Below, one piece after another: positions 26,077 through 35,008 of a stretch of 45,892 bases of DNA. The position numbers and the translations under genes were made by a program. The notes under the pieces are model-generated. The model had not been told where the DNA came from and searched no databases. It saw only the letters and a list, made by a program, of their open reading frames with translations. Source of the DNA: an uncultured bacterium (GTDB taxonomy: Bacteria; Cyanobacteriota; Vampirovibrionia; Gastranaerophilales; Gastranaerophilaceae). The stretch is from NCBI GenBank assembly GCA_949300515.1, contig CASGEP010000011.1, positions 1 through 45,892 on the forward strand, written 5' to 3'. Within the stretch, counting starts at the first letter, position 1, and each line of letters opens with the position of its first letter.

Positions 26077-26696
26077 TTTTCCTTAGTATTTTCAGCTTCG
26101 TCTTTTGTTATAATTCTGTCTATTAAGCCGTATTCAAGAGCCTCTTGAGCGGTCATAAAGTTATCTCTTTCGGTGTCTTTTTTAATTCTTTCGACTTTTT
26201 GACCCGTGTGCTGTGCTAAAAGCTCGTTTAACATAGACTTCATTCTTAAAATTTCTTTTGCTTCGATTTCAATATCGGTTGCCTGACCTTTGGCGCCGCC
26301 TAAAGGCTGGTGAATCATAATCCTTGCATTAGGGAGTGCGAGTCTTTTGCCTTTTGTACCGCCCGAGAGCAAAAAGGCGCCCATGGAAGCCGCATCCCCG
26401 AGGCAAATTGTAGATACATCCGCTTTTATCAGTTGCATGGTGTCATAAATTGCAAGCCCTGCAGTTATAACGCCTCCGGGGGAGTTAATGTAGAGCATAA
26501 TATCTTTTTCGGGATTTTCGCTGTCAAGAAGCAGAAGCTGTGCAACAACGGAATTTGCTACGTCATCATCAATTTCCGAGCCTAAAAATATTATTCTTTC
26601 CCTCAAAAGTCTGGAGAAAATGTCAAAAGCCCTCTCTCCTCTTGAAGATGATTCAATAACCGTCGGAACGTAATTAATAATTTTGTATTCGTTCAT
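26073..26696 (-). CDS. clpP: ATP-dependent Clp protease proteolytic subunit
   Basis: The 207-aa serine protease has its triad at Ser104 (GDAASMGAF), His129 (IMIHQPLGG) and Asp178 (KDTERDNFM), spaced 25 and 49 residues apart as in E. coli Clp[19 protein letters not shown] and INSPGG are also present. It forms the double heptamer that works with ClpX, ClpA or ClpC. clpX and tig are not adjacent, so it is an isolated copy; other copies may exist elsewhere. An AGAGGA ribosome-binding site precedes ATG 26696. Confidence 0.96.
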   Translation of the reverse strand: MNEYKIINYVPTVIESSSRGERAFDIFSRLLRERIIFLGSEIDDDVANSVVAQLLLLDSENPEKDIMLYINSPGGVITAGLAIYDTMQLIKADVSTICLGDAASMGAFLLSGGTKGKRLALPNARIMIHQPLGGAKGQATDIEIEAKEILRMKSMLNELLAQHTGQKVERIKKDTERDNFMTAQEALEYGLIDRIITKDEAENTKEN

Positions 26697-26725
26697 TTTT
26701 ATCCTCTAAAAAAATATTACCCCCT

Positions 26726-26755
26726 ATTATATTATTAAAAATGTTAAAAATTCAA
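26726..26755 (-). promoter_or_regulatory. clpP promoter
   Basis: On the minus strand TTGAAT (26755-26750) and TATAAT (26731-26726) have an 18-base spacer. The leader to the ATG at 26696 would be about 22 bases and contains AGAGGA. Confidence 0.6.
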
Positions 26756-26843
26756 CCTTAAATACTTTTAATTAATTTGTTTGTAGTATAATGAACTTTG
26801 GCGAGTTTTCGCTTTTGTAAAATAAATAAAGGAAGTTTTGATC

Positions 26844-28217
26844 ATGTATAATGTTGCAATAGTCGGCGGCGGACCTGCCGGGATTTTTACCGCTCTTGAA
26901 ATCACCAAACTGAAACCTGACTGGAAGGTAGTTTTAATTGAAAAAGGCTCAAAAATTGAAGAACGTAAATGTCCTATGCGCGAAGGACTTAAGCGGTGTG
27001 TAAACTGTAAAAAATGCGGACTTTTGTGCGGCTGGGGCGGTGCAGGTGCGTTTTCTGACGGCAAACTTACCCTTACGCCCGATGTCGGCGGACATCTGGT
27101 AGATTACATGTCTTACGCGGATGTTGAGCGTTTAATAGAATATTGCGACAAATTATATCTTGAACACGGCGCAACAGAAGTTGTCTACGGCACCAACAGA
27201 GAAGAATTCGCTGACATTGAGCGCGCGGCTACTCTTGCCGAACTAAAACTTGTCCACTCGCCCGTAAGACATCTCGGAACAGAGCGTTCGCTGCATGTTT
27301 TGAAACATATGCAGGATTTTTTAAGCAACAAAATTACAATAATAAACAACCAAAAAGTCGAAAGCCTTATTGTTGAGGGCGGAGAGGCAAAAGGTTTTGT
27401 AACGGATTCGGGTGATAAAATATTTGCGGATTATATCGTAATCGCGCCCGGACGTGAAGGAGCGGACTGGCTCACCGGTGAATTTGAAAAAAATAAAATC
27501 GGCATGGTGAATAATGCCGTTGATATCGGTGTCAGGGTTGAGCTTCCCGCCGCCGTTATGGAGCCTATTACTTCAAGACTTTATGAGTCAAAATTAATTT
27601 ACCATGCGCCGACTTTTGGTGATGAGGTCAGAACGTTTTGTATGAACCCCAACGGTGAAGTTGTAAATGAAAACTATAACGGCATTTCAACCGTTAACGG
27701 TCATTCTTATGCAAACAAAAAGACTGCAAATACAAACTTTGCCCTGCTTGTTTCAAAGAAATTTACCGAGCCTTTTAAAGAGCCGATTAAATACGGTCAG
27801 CACATTGCAAGCCTTGCAAATATGCTGGGCGGCGGAATTCTTGTTCAAAGATTCGGAGATTTGCTTGACGGCAGACGCTCTACCGCTCAAAGAATTAAAG
27901 AGAGCATAATTACACCTACGCTTACCTGTGCTACTCCGGGGGATTTGAGCCTTGTTCTGCCATACAGACAGCTTTTGAGTATTATTGAAATGCTCTACGC
28001 TCTTGATAAAATTGCACCGGGCGTTGCTTCAAGATATACGCTTTTGTACGGCGTTGAGGTAAAATTCTACTCGGCGCGCGTGCTTCTGACTAATGAACTT
28101 GAAACACAGGGCGTTAAAAATCTCTTTACAATCGGCGACGGCGCGGGAGTCACAAGGGGCTTAATGCAGGCAAGCGCGTCTGGTGTTCATGTTGCAAGGG
28201 TAATTGCTTCAAGATAG
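26844..28217 (+). CDS. FAD-dependent dehydrogenase of the COG2509 type
   Basis: The start is set at ATG 26844, eight bases after AAAGGAAG; an in-frame TTG at 26838 is too close to that site. The 457-aa flavoprotein opens with the dinucleotide motif VGGGPAGIFTALE. It then has the family's cysteine-rich loop, KCPMREGLKRCVNCKKCGLLCGWGGAGAFSDGKL-type spacing (seven cysteines within residues about 34-64), and ends GDGAGVTRGLMQASASGVHVA. The redox partner and substrate of this widespread family are not known to me. It is monocistronic, between clpP and the nfeD operon. Confidence 0.85.
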   Translation: MYNVAIVGGGPAGIFTALEITKLKPDWKVVLIEKGSKIEERKCPMREGLKRCVNCKKCGLLCGWGGAGAFSDGKLTLTPDVGGHLVDYMSYADVERLIEYCDKLYLEHGATEVVYGTNREEFADIERAATLAELKLVHSPVRHLGTERSLHVLKHMQDFLSNKITIINNQKVESLIVEGGEAKGFVTDSGDKIFADYIVIAPGREGADWLTGEFEKNKIGMVNNAVDIGVRVELPAAVMEPITSRLYESKLIYHAPTFGDEVRTFCMNPNGEVVNENYNGISTVNGHSYANKKTANTNFALLVSKKFTEPFKEPIKYGQHIASLANMLGGGILVQRFGDLLDGRRSTAQRIKESIITPTLTCATPGDLSLVLPYRQLLSIIEMLYALDKIAPGVASRYTLLYGVEVKFYSARVLLTNELETQGVKNLFTIGDGAGVTRGLMQASASGVHVARVIASR

Positions 28218-28229
28218 TATTAAGGCTTG

Positions 28230-28256
28230 TTGACACATGTTTAAAAAACATATAGA
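28230..28256 (+). promoter_or_regulatory. Putative promoter of the nfeD-SPFH-two-component operon
   Basis: A perfect TTGACA (28230-28235) is followed after 15 bases by TATAGA (28251-28256); a TATAAA box at 28262-28267 is an alternative. The spacer contains a palindrome, ATGTTT-AAA-AAACAT (28237-28251). Confidence 0.45.
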
Positions 28257-28285
28257 CTTGCTATAAAGACTATTGGGGTTTGTAT

Positions 28286-28729
28286 ATGGAAATTTTCAAG
28301 ATATGGGCTATAGCAGGTTTTATATTTCTCTTTATGGAAATAGCTTTGCCGAGCATGTTCTTTTTACCGCTCGGCGGCGCAGCTTTTTTCAGTGCAATTG
28401 CCGCTTTTATATATCCTGATAACTACTGGGTTCAAGGGCTGGTATTTGCACTTTTTGCGCTTATATTCTTTTTGTCGCTCAGACCCTTTATGAGAAAAAA
28501 GCCTTCGGCTGATGAGTTGACAGGCATTGAAGCAAAGTATATCGGTCAGAGTGCACAGGTTGTAAAAGATATCGCCTCAGCGCACACGGACGGTATAGGC
28601 GTAATAAAAATATACGGCGAAACATGGCAGGCAAGGTCATGTAACGGAGAGGAAATTAAAGCCGGAGAAATGGTTAAAATAGTGCGCAACGAGAGTCTTA
28701 TTATGTTTGTTGAAAAATGTGAGGAGTAA
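28286..28729 (+). CDS. NfeD-family membrane protein (short form)
   Basis: ATG 28286 is preferred over an in-frame TTG at 28280. The 147-aa protein has two or three membrane segments in its first 75 residues (WAIAGFIFLFMEIALPSMFF, FALFALIFFLSL) and a C-terminal OB-fold domain (about 85-145) with GIGVIKIYGETWQARS and GEMVKIV. It lacks the N-terminal serine-protease domain, so it is the NfeD1b short type. NfeD proteins pair with SPFH proteins, as here with a gene three bases downstream, in membrane-microdomain or protein-quality functions. Confidence 0.9.
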   Translation: MEIFKIWAIAGFIFLFMEIALPSMFFLPLGGAAFFSAIAAFIYPDNYWVQGLVFALFALIFFLSLRPFMRKKPSADELTGIEAKYIGQSAQVVKDIASAHTDGIGVIKIYGETWQARSCNGEEIKAGEMVKIVRNESLIMFVEKCEE

Positions 28730-28732
28730 AGG

Positions 28733-29701
28733 ATGATTTTATTTTTAGTTTTTGTAGTTCTTATTGTTGTATTTTTCCTGAGCGGATTTAAAATTGTAAA
28801 TCAGGCTCAAGTAATGATAATAGAACGGCTCGGACGTTTTAACAGGGTTTTACATCCGGGGCTGCAGTTTATTATACCTTTTATCGACGTTGCCCGCGGC
28901 GTGCACTGGAAAAGTACATTAAGACTTGCAACGGGTGAAAGCTACAGTGTGTACCGCGTTGTCGATAAAATCGATTTAAGGGAGAGCGTGTTTGATTTTC
29001 CGCGCCAAAACGTTATTACAAAGGATAACGTTACAATTTCGATAAACGCACTTTTATATTTCCAGATTATTGACCCAAAAAGCGCGGTTTATGAGATTGA
29101 AAATCTGCCCGAAGCTATTGAAAAACTTACCCAGACAACACTCAGAAACGTTATCGGGGAGATGGATTTAGATACTACTTTTACTTCCCGTGACATAATA
29201 AATGAAAAACTGCGTGCCATACTTGATGATGCGACAAACAAATGGGGTGTAAAAATAAACAGAGTTGAACTTCAAGACATTATTCCGCCTAAAGAAATTC
29301 AAAATGCAATGGAAAAACAAATGAAGGCAGAGCGTGACCGCCGTGCAGCCATACTTGAAGCGGAAGGTCTTAAAAAAGCTGCCATTCTTGAAGCCGAAGG
29401 CGTAAAAGAAAGCCAAATAAATAAAGCCGAGGGTGAAAAACAGGCTGAAATCCTTGTTGCGGAAGGTAAAGCTCAGGCGCGTATTAAAGAAGCTCAGGGT
29501 GAAGCGGAGGCTATTAAAAATATAATAGATGCGCTGAGCGGCAACGGTCAGCCCGATAAGTACCTTATTGCAATGAAATATATTGAAACTCTGCAGGATA
29601 TAACAAGCGGAAAAGACAATAAAGTTGTTTATATGCCCTATGAGGCGACAGGTATTTTAAGCTCTGTAGACGGCATTAAACAAATGTTTGACAAGAAATA
29701 A
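28733..29701 (+). CDS. SPFH/Band 7 (stomatin-like) membrane protein
   Basis: The 322-aa protein has an N-terminal membrane anchor (residues 1-15), then the band 7 domain (about 20-180) with NQAQVMIIERLGRFNRVLHPG, RESVFDFPRQNVITKDNV and YFQIIDPKSAVYEI. An Ala/Glu-rich coiled coil follows (about 195-265, repeated AAILEAEG and KAEGEKQAEIL), then a short tail. It belongs to the QmcA/stomatin group that oligomerises at the membrane. It is preceded at three bases by its usual NfeD partner and followed by a two-component system. Confidence 0.94.
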   Translation: MILFLVFVVLIVVFFLSGFKIVNQAQVMIIERLGRFNRVLHPGLQFIIPFIDVARGVHWKSTLRLATGESYSVYRVVDKIDLRESVFDFPRQNVITKDNVTISINALLYFQIIDPKSAVYEIENLPEAIEKLTQTTLRNVIGEMDLDTTFTSRDIINEKLRAILDDATNKWGVKINRVELQDIIPPKEIQNAMEKQMKAERDRRAAILEAEGLKKAAILEAEGVKESQINKAEGEKQAEILVAEGKAQARIKEAQGEAEAIKNIIDALSGNGQPDKYLIAMKYIETLQDITSGKDNKVVYMPYEATGILSSVDGIKQMFDKK

Positions 29702-29712
29702 AGGCAGTTTAT

Positions 29713-30435
29713 ATGACAAAGGCTAACAAAAGACTTTTAGTAGTGGATGACGATGAGCAGATAAGGGAGCTTTTGACTTTCGATATTGCACAGAGCGGCT
29801 ATATCGTGGATAGTGCTTCTGACGGTGAATCGGGACTTAAAAAGGCGCTTGATAACAACTATGACCTTGTTTTGCTTGACGTAATGATGCCAAAAATGAA
29901 CGGTTACGACGTCTGTAAAAACATAAGACTTATAAAACCCAAGGTTCCGATTCTTATGTTGACGGCAAAAGGCACAATAAATGACAAAACAGAAGGCTTT
30001 GAGTGCGGGGCGGATGATTATCTTGTTAAACCGTTTGACGTTCAGGAGGTGCTCTTGCATATTCGTGCGCTGCTGAGGCGCTCCGAAAGCCCTCAGGATG
30101 ATTCAAATTCTAAAGAAGTGCTTCGCGCTGGAGATATAGAAATTCTTCCCGATTCGCTTGAGGTGCTTGTTCTGGATAAAAAAGTAAAATTAACCCCGAC
30201 AGAATTTGAGATTTTATATTGCCTTATGCAGCACTTAAATACGCCCGTTGCGCTTGCGACCCTGCTGAATGAGGTTTGGGGCTACGGTTCCGATGAAGAT
30301 GTAAGAATGGTAAGGGTTCATGTCGGTTCGCTGAGACAGAAGATTGAAAATGATACAAGAAAACCGAAGTATCTTCACACGGTAACAAATGTGGGTTACA
30401 AACTAACGCCTTTTGGCGTGCTCGAGGGGGTGTAA
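29713..30435 (+). CDS. OmpR-family response regulator, RpaA/RpaB-like
   Basis: The 240-aa regulator has a receiver domain (about 6-120) with VVDDDEQIRELL, phospho-acceptor Asp56 (LVLLDVMMPKMNGYDVC), Thr84-Ala region MLTAKG and Lys106 (YLVKPFD). A winged-helix DNA-binding domain follows (about 135-235) with KLTPTEFEILYCLMQH, LNEVWGYGSDEDVRMVRVHV and YLHTVTNVGYKL. The VRVH recognition-helix region and EVWGY resemble cyanobacterial RpaA/RpaB as I recall them. HLR1-type operators at 4803, 21030 and 22656 would fit such a protein. It abuts its kinase with no intervening base. Confidence 0.93.
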   Translation: MTKANKRLLVVDDDEQIRELLTFDIAQSGYIVDSASDGESGLKKALDNNYDLVLLDVMMPKMNGYDVCKNIRLIKPKVPILMLTAKGTINDKTEGFECGADDYLVKPFDVQEVLLHIRALLRRSESPQDDSNSKEVLRAGDIEILPDSLEVLVLDKKVKLTPTEFEILYCLMQHLNTPVALATLLNEVWGYGSDEDVRMVRVHVGSLRQKIENDTRKPKYLHTVTNVGYKLTPFGVLEGV

Positions 30436-32091
30436 ATGCAAAGGTTAAAAATTGCCCAGCAGATAATAATAGTGCTGCTTTTTGCGGTATTAATTCCTTT
30501 TGTTACAATAGGTCTTATTATCTCAAATATTTCCCAGCAGTCGGTCAGGCGCGAGCTTAACTACAGCGCGCTTGAAATGTCGCGTACCATCGGGGAAAAT
30601 ATTCAGGCATACCTTGCATATTCACAAAATAAACTTGACGAAGTTTCAAGCGCAATAACTTTTATACCCTACGCATCGGACAGGGCGGACTATTTAACCG
30701 AAGTTGAGCAGAAAGACAAGAGTTTTAAAAATTTTGAAATAGTTGAACTTAAAGACATCCCGAAAGACGAGTACGGCTTTAATAAAGACAATTCCTCCAT
30801 AAGTCTTTACAGTCAAATAAACGATGAGTATGCACTCTGTGCAAATCTTGATGTTGTATATATGCAAAAGGCTGTTTCCGAGCGCTATAAGGATGAAAAA
30901 AGGCAGATTTACATCCTTGCAAACGGTAACAATACGCTTATAGCGACAAATGCGCCGGATGCGCCGGAGCTTGCAAGGCTTGTGGAAAATCTGCCCTCTA
31001 AAAAAACGCTTGAAAAAGCGGATTTGTTCAATAAATATAAAAATCAGCCAAGCGCATATTATACCCTTGAAAAGCCGGATTGGACGGTAATTGTAAATAC
31101 GACCGAAAACATTACAAACGCGACTATAGACAAAGCAAGGTTCAGGATTATTCTGGCGCTGACTCTTGCGGCATTTTTTATAATTGCTATGGTCGGTTTT
31201 TATACTTTTTATCTCTATATCAACATAAGGCAGCTTTTTAAAGGCATTATCGCCATTTCAAAAGGAAGTTACGAGAGGAAAATTCACCTGTTAAAAAGCG
31301 CTTTTACCCCGCATGAAATAGTTTTTCTGGCAAAAGAATTTAACTATATGGCAAAAAAAATTCATCAGTCTTACCGCGATTTGTCGGAGAAGAATTTGGA
31401 ACTTGAGCGCCTCAATGACTTTAGGACAAATCTCGTGAACGCAATAAGCCATGAATTCAGAACTCCGCTCACAAGCATTGTGGGCTATTCAAGCAGATTA
31501 TTAAGACATGACATTAAAATAGATGAAGAAACAAGGGTTAAGTCCTTAAAAATAATCAAACAACAAGCTCAAAGGCTCTCAAGGATGGTTGAGGACTTAC
31601 TCGTAGTGCCAGAGATTGAAAGTTTCAGTATTCAGCTTAATAAAGTTGAAATAAATCTTGCGGAGGCAATTGAAAACTCTGTATTGTACGCAAATTCAAA
31701 TAACTCGAACTTTGATATTGAAATCTCTAAAGACTTGAAAGAAATTTACGCCGACCCGGACAGACTGGAGCAGGTGCTTGTAAATCTGTGTGATAACGCG
31801 GTTAAATACAATCAGGATGCGGAACCGATAAAAGTAATTGCAAAAAATATTCAGGGGCGCCCCTGTGTGTCGATTAAAAACAAGTCGCTGCCTATCCCCG
31901 AGGATATGAAAGAAAAACTGTTTGATAAGTTTATCCGCATGGATTCGGAACTTACGCGCACAACCCGCGGGACGGGGCTTGGTTTGTATATTGTAAAAGG
32001 TCTTTGTGCGGCAATGGATATTGATTTGGTTCTTGAGTGTGAAAGTAACTATTTTAATATCATACTGATTTTTAACGATTATGTCGAATAA
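30436..32091 (+). CDS. Sensor histidine kinase
   Basis: The 551-aa membrane kinase has TM1 at about 9-30, an extracytoplasmic sensor of about 205 residues with a Cache-like length, TM2 at 236-262, a HAMP-like linker, HisKA with His339 (NAISHEFRTPLTSIVGYSS) and a HATPase_c domain with NLCDNAVKYNQ and TRGTGLGLYIVKGL. It starts at the base after the response-regulator stop, with GAGGGGG as ribosome-binding site, so the pair is cognate. The ligand of the sensor is unknown. Its end overlaps tadA by 11 bases. Confidence 0.94.
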   Translation: MQRLKIAQQIIIVLLFAVLIPFVTIGLIISNISQQSVRRELNYSALEMSRTIGENIQAYLAYSQNKLDEVSSAITFIPYASDRADYLTEVEQKDKSFKNFEIVELKDIPKDEYGFNKDNSSISLYSQINDEYALCANLDVVYMQKAVSERYKDEKRQIYILANGNNTLIATNAPDAPELARLVENLPSKKTLEKADLFNKYKNQPSAYYTLEKPDWTVIVNTTENITNATIDKARFRIILALTLAAFFIIAMVGFYTFYLYINIRQLFKGIIAISKGSYERKIHLLKSAFTPHEIVFLAKEFNYMAKKIHQSYRDLSEKNLELERLNDFRTNLVNAISHEFRTPLTSIVGYSSRLLRHDIKIDEETRVKSLKIIKQQAQRLSRMVEDLLVVPEIESFSIQLNKVEINLAEAIENSVLYANSNNSNFDIEISKDLKEIYADPDRLEQVLVNLCDNAVKYNQDAEPIKVIAKNIQGRPCVSIKNKSLPIPEDMKEKLFDKFIRMDSELTRTTRGTGLGLYIVKGLCAAMDIDLVLECESNYFNIILIFNDYVE

Positions 32092-32518
32092 TATTTTTAT
32101 GCAGCAGGCAATAGATATGGCAAGGCTCTCGGGAACCGATGTTCCCGTGGGGTGTGTTATTGTATGTGAAGATAAAATAATTGCGCGGGCGCACAATTTA
32201 CGCGAAGCCTCAAATGATGTAAGTGCACATGCCGAAATTTTAGCCCTGAGGGATGCCTCAAAATATTTTAACAACAGGCGGCTTAATGACTGTTCCCTGT
32301 ATGTTACTCTGGAGCCTTGTCCTATGTGTGCATGGGCAATTTTGAACTCAAGAGTAAAGGAGATTTATTTTGGCTCTTATGATTTAAAATACGGCGCTCT
32401 CGGTTCAAAAATCAACCTTTGTCTGCTGTCTGATTATAAGCCGAAAATTTTCGGGGGTATAATGGAGTGTGAGTGTAATAAAATTCTAGACGATTTTTTT
32501 CTGGAGCTTAGAAAATGA
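32081..32518 (+). CDS. tadA: tRNA adenosine(34) deaminase
   Basis: The 145-aa zinc deaminase converts A34 to inosine in tRNA-Arg. Catalytic HAE (His50, Glu52) and PCPMC (Cys80, Cys83) are in place, with VPVGCVIV and the C-terminal FGGIMECEC region. It overlaps the kinase by 11 bases and the next gene by four. Length is near the family's norm, so other nucleoside deaminases are less likely. Confidence 0.92.
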   Translation: MSNNIFMQQAIDMARLSGTDVPVGCVIVCEDKIIARAHNLREASNDVSAHAEILALRDASKYFNNRRLNDCSLYVTLEPCPMCAWAILNSRVKEIYFGSYDLKYGALGSKINLCLLSDYKPKIFGGIMECECNKILDDFFLELRK

Positions 32519-33282
32519 AAGAGTATCTGGACAACCTTGTAAAAAAGTATGAAACAAAGGAGTTTATAAAAAACGACCCCGTAAAATTTGCCCATGCTTT
32601 CAGCAGCAAAAACGATATAGAAATAGCCTCTTTTATAGCCGCACTCTTTGCCTTTGGCAGACGAGAAGCTTTTATAGACAAACTTACAAAGCTGTTTAAT
32701 GTAATGCAAAATGAGCCCTATAACTTTATTTTAGACTATAGTGAAAACTCTGACATATTTTCGGATTTTGTATACAGATTTGTGAAGGGCGAAGATTTAA
32801 AATGCTTTCTTCTCGGTTTAAATAAGCTCTACAAAACAGATAAAAGCACTCTCGGAGAGCTTTTCTACAACGGATACACAAAACATGACATGTTCGGCGT
32901 TGTTTGCAGATATTTTTATTCATCGCTAAAATGCCCCGCCGCCCAAGGGTTTTGCCACCTGTTTGCGCGTCCCGAGAAAGGGGGTGCCATGAAAAGAATG
33001 AATATGTTTTTGAGGTGGATGGTGAGAGGAAATCCTGTTGATGTGGGGTTATGGGATTTTATGAAAAAAAGCGAGCTGTTAATTCCTCTTGATGTGCATG
33101 TCGGCAATGTTTCAAGGGCGCTCGGACTTTTGAAACGTAACGCAAATGATTTTAAATCCGTAATCGAGTTGACCCAAAAGCTTTCGGAGTTCGATTGCAC
33201 CGACCCGATAAAGTACGATTTTGCACTATTCGGCGCAGGAGTAAGCTCTGAAATTAAAAACGAGAAAATAAAAATTTTATAA
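32515..33282 (+). CDS. DUF2400 / TIGR02757-type protein
   Basis: The 255-aa protein shows the features of the DUF2400 family: an N-terminal DPVKFAHAFSSKNDIEIASFIAALFAFGRRE, a central KRMNMFLRWMVRGNPVDVGLW (about 159-180) and SELLIPLDVHVGNVSRALGL, then a C-terminal DPIKYDFALFGAGV. The family resembles helix-hairpin-helix DNA glycosylases in its VD-LW and DxH layout but its activity is not established to my knowledge. It is the last gene of the nfeD operon, overlapping tadA by four bases. Confidence 0.85.
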   Translation: MKEYLDNLVKKYETKEFIKNDPVKFAHAFSSKNDIEIASFIAALFAFGRREAFIDKLTKLFNVMQNEPYNFILDYSENSDIFSDFVYRFVKGEDLKCFLLGLNKLYKTDKSTLGELFYNGYTKHDMFGVVCRYFYSSLKCPAAQGFCHLFARPEKGGAMKRMNMFLRWMVRGNPVDVGLWDFMKKSELLIPLDVHVGNVSRALGLLKRNANDFKSVIELTQKLSEFDCTDPIKYDFALFGAGVSSEIKNEKIKIL

Positions 33283-33361
33283 ATTATCATGGAAGCAGAG
33301 AATATTTGTATTAAAATAGTGTTGTAAGCATTAGTCAATCGCGTAATTTAAGGATTAACCA

Positions 33362-35008
33362 ATGAAGTACTCTAAATATTCCGTAGTTATAATCGGCAGC
33401 GGTGCGGCGGGTTTGTACCTTGCACACAGGATTGCAACGCAAAAACACCTTAATGACGGCGTTCTGGTTGTTACAAAGTCCGCACTAAACGTTTCATCCT
33501 CCGAGCTTGCACAGGGCGGAATTGTTGCGGTTTTGCCCGAAATTAACAAAGGCGACTCGATTAGTTCTCATATAAGCGATACAATCAAAGCCGGCTGCGG
33601 ATTAAACGATTTTAATGCTGTCAAACATATTTCCCAGAGCTCATCCTGTGTTATTCAAGATTTAATAAATCTCGGTGTAAAGTTTGATAAAACACGGGAC
33701 GGAAAGTTGAGCTTTGCGCTGGAGGCTGCTCACAGCATACCAAGAATTTTGCATGTAAAAGATGCAACGGGACGTGCGATTGAGAATGTTTTAATTCAAA
33801 AAGTCAGAGAAAACGATATAATAGATATTTACGAAGATACATCGGCGATAGAGCTGCTTGTGGATGATTCAAACTGTGCAAAAGGAGTTATTGTCTACAA
33901 TCGTGATGCGGATTCTTATGAAGCGGTTTATTCTAACGCGGTTGTAATTGCAACGGGCGGCATAGGGCAGCTTTATGCGCACACAACAAATCCCTCCGTC
34001 GCAACGGGCGACGGTATCGCGCTTGCATACAGAGCGGGTGCCAAAGTTAAAAATATGGAATTTGTTCAGTTCCACCCGAGCGCTCTGGCTGTTTCAAACA
34101 AAACAACCATGCCGCTTGTGTCTGAAGCTGTAAGGGGAGCTGGTGCAAAGCTTTGCGATACAAAAGGAAATTACTTTGCAAAAGATTTTGATACAAGGGG
34201 CGAGCTTGCACCGCGGGATATTGTGGCGCGTGCAATATATACAACCATGCTTAAATACGGCGATGACCATGTGTATTTGGATATTTCCCAGATGGGAATA
34301 GAATATTTCAGAAACAGATTTCCAAACATTGCAAAAAGCTGCGAAGATAACGGTGTGGATGTGTCGGACGGGTTAATCCCCGTCGCGCCGGCAGCGCACT
34401 ATTTTATGGGCGGAATAGAAACAAATATCCATGCTCAAACGTCAATAGCCAATCTCTATGCAATAGGCGAGTGCGCATGCAGCGGTTTTCACGGCGCAAA
34501 CAGACTTGCTTCAAACTCCCTTTTGGAGTGCGTTGTAAGTGCATTTGAGCTTGCAGACCTGCTTTCGCAAAAAAATCTCGATGCTCCAAAGAACTTTGAT
34601 GAAAAAGTTAAAACAACCCTTGAAAAATACGTTCAGGACACAGAAGGCATCTGCGAGCTTGAAGACGTTGATATTGACGATATTAAAAACAAGATTAAAG
34701 ATATAATGTGGGAAGGCGCGGGAATTATAAGAAGCAAATCAAAGCTTCTGGAAGCCAAAAAGAAACTCGGCGAGCTTGACAGTGTTATAAATTCCGCAAG
34801 CTGTGCCCATATAAACGAATGTTATGAAGTTAAAAACATGCTGGTTGTATCGTCTTTAATAGTGGATTGTGCCCTCAAGAGAGAAAGTTCAATCGGGGCG
34901 CACTTTAGAGAGGACTTTAACGCTGCCGGAGACAAAGAACCTGCAGCCGGTACAACCGTAAACTCAAACTGCGGCGGGGTAGAAAATGGCGAAGTATTTA
35001 CTGAATGA
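33362..35008 (+). CDS. nadB: L-aspartate oxidase
   Basis: The 548-aa flavoenzyme oxidises L-aspartate to iminoaspartate, using fumarate or oxygen. Seen are the FAD motif IIGSGAAGLYLA, SSELAQGGIVAV, the succinate-dehydrogenase-like ATGGIGQLYAHTTNP and QFHPSAL, REL-type GELAPRDIVARAI with its catalytic arginine, PAAHYFMGGI, and GANRLASNSLLECVV. AAGGA precedes ATG 33362. It overlaps nadC by 23 bases. nadA is not in the window. Confidence 0.96.
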   Translation: MKYSKYSVVIIGSGAAGLYLAHRIATQKHLNDGVLVVTKSALNVSSSELAQGGIVAVLPEINKGDSISSHISDTIKAGCGLNDFNAVKHISQSSSCVIQDLINLGVKFDKTRDGKLSFALEAAHSIPRILHVKDATGRAIENVLIQKVRENDIIDIYEDTSAIELLVDDSNCAKGVIVYNRDADSYEAVYSNAVVIATGGIGQLYAHTTNPSVATGDGIALAYRAGAKVKNMEFVQFHPSALAVSNKTTMPLVSEAVRGAGAKLCDTKGNYFAKDFDTRGELAPRDIVARAIYTTMLKYGDDHVYLDISQMGIEYFRNRFPNIAKSCEDNGVDVSDGLIPVAPAAHYFMGGIETNIHAQTSIANLYAIGECACSGFHGANRLASNSLLECVVSAFELADLLSQKNLDAPKNFDEKVKTTLEKYVQDTEGICELEDVDIDDIKNKIKDIMWEGAGIIRSKSKLLEAKKKLGELDSVINSASCAHINECYEVKNMLVVSSLIVDCALKRESSIGAHFREDFNAAGDKEPAAGTTVNSNCGGVENGEVFTE

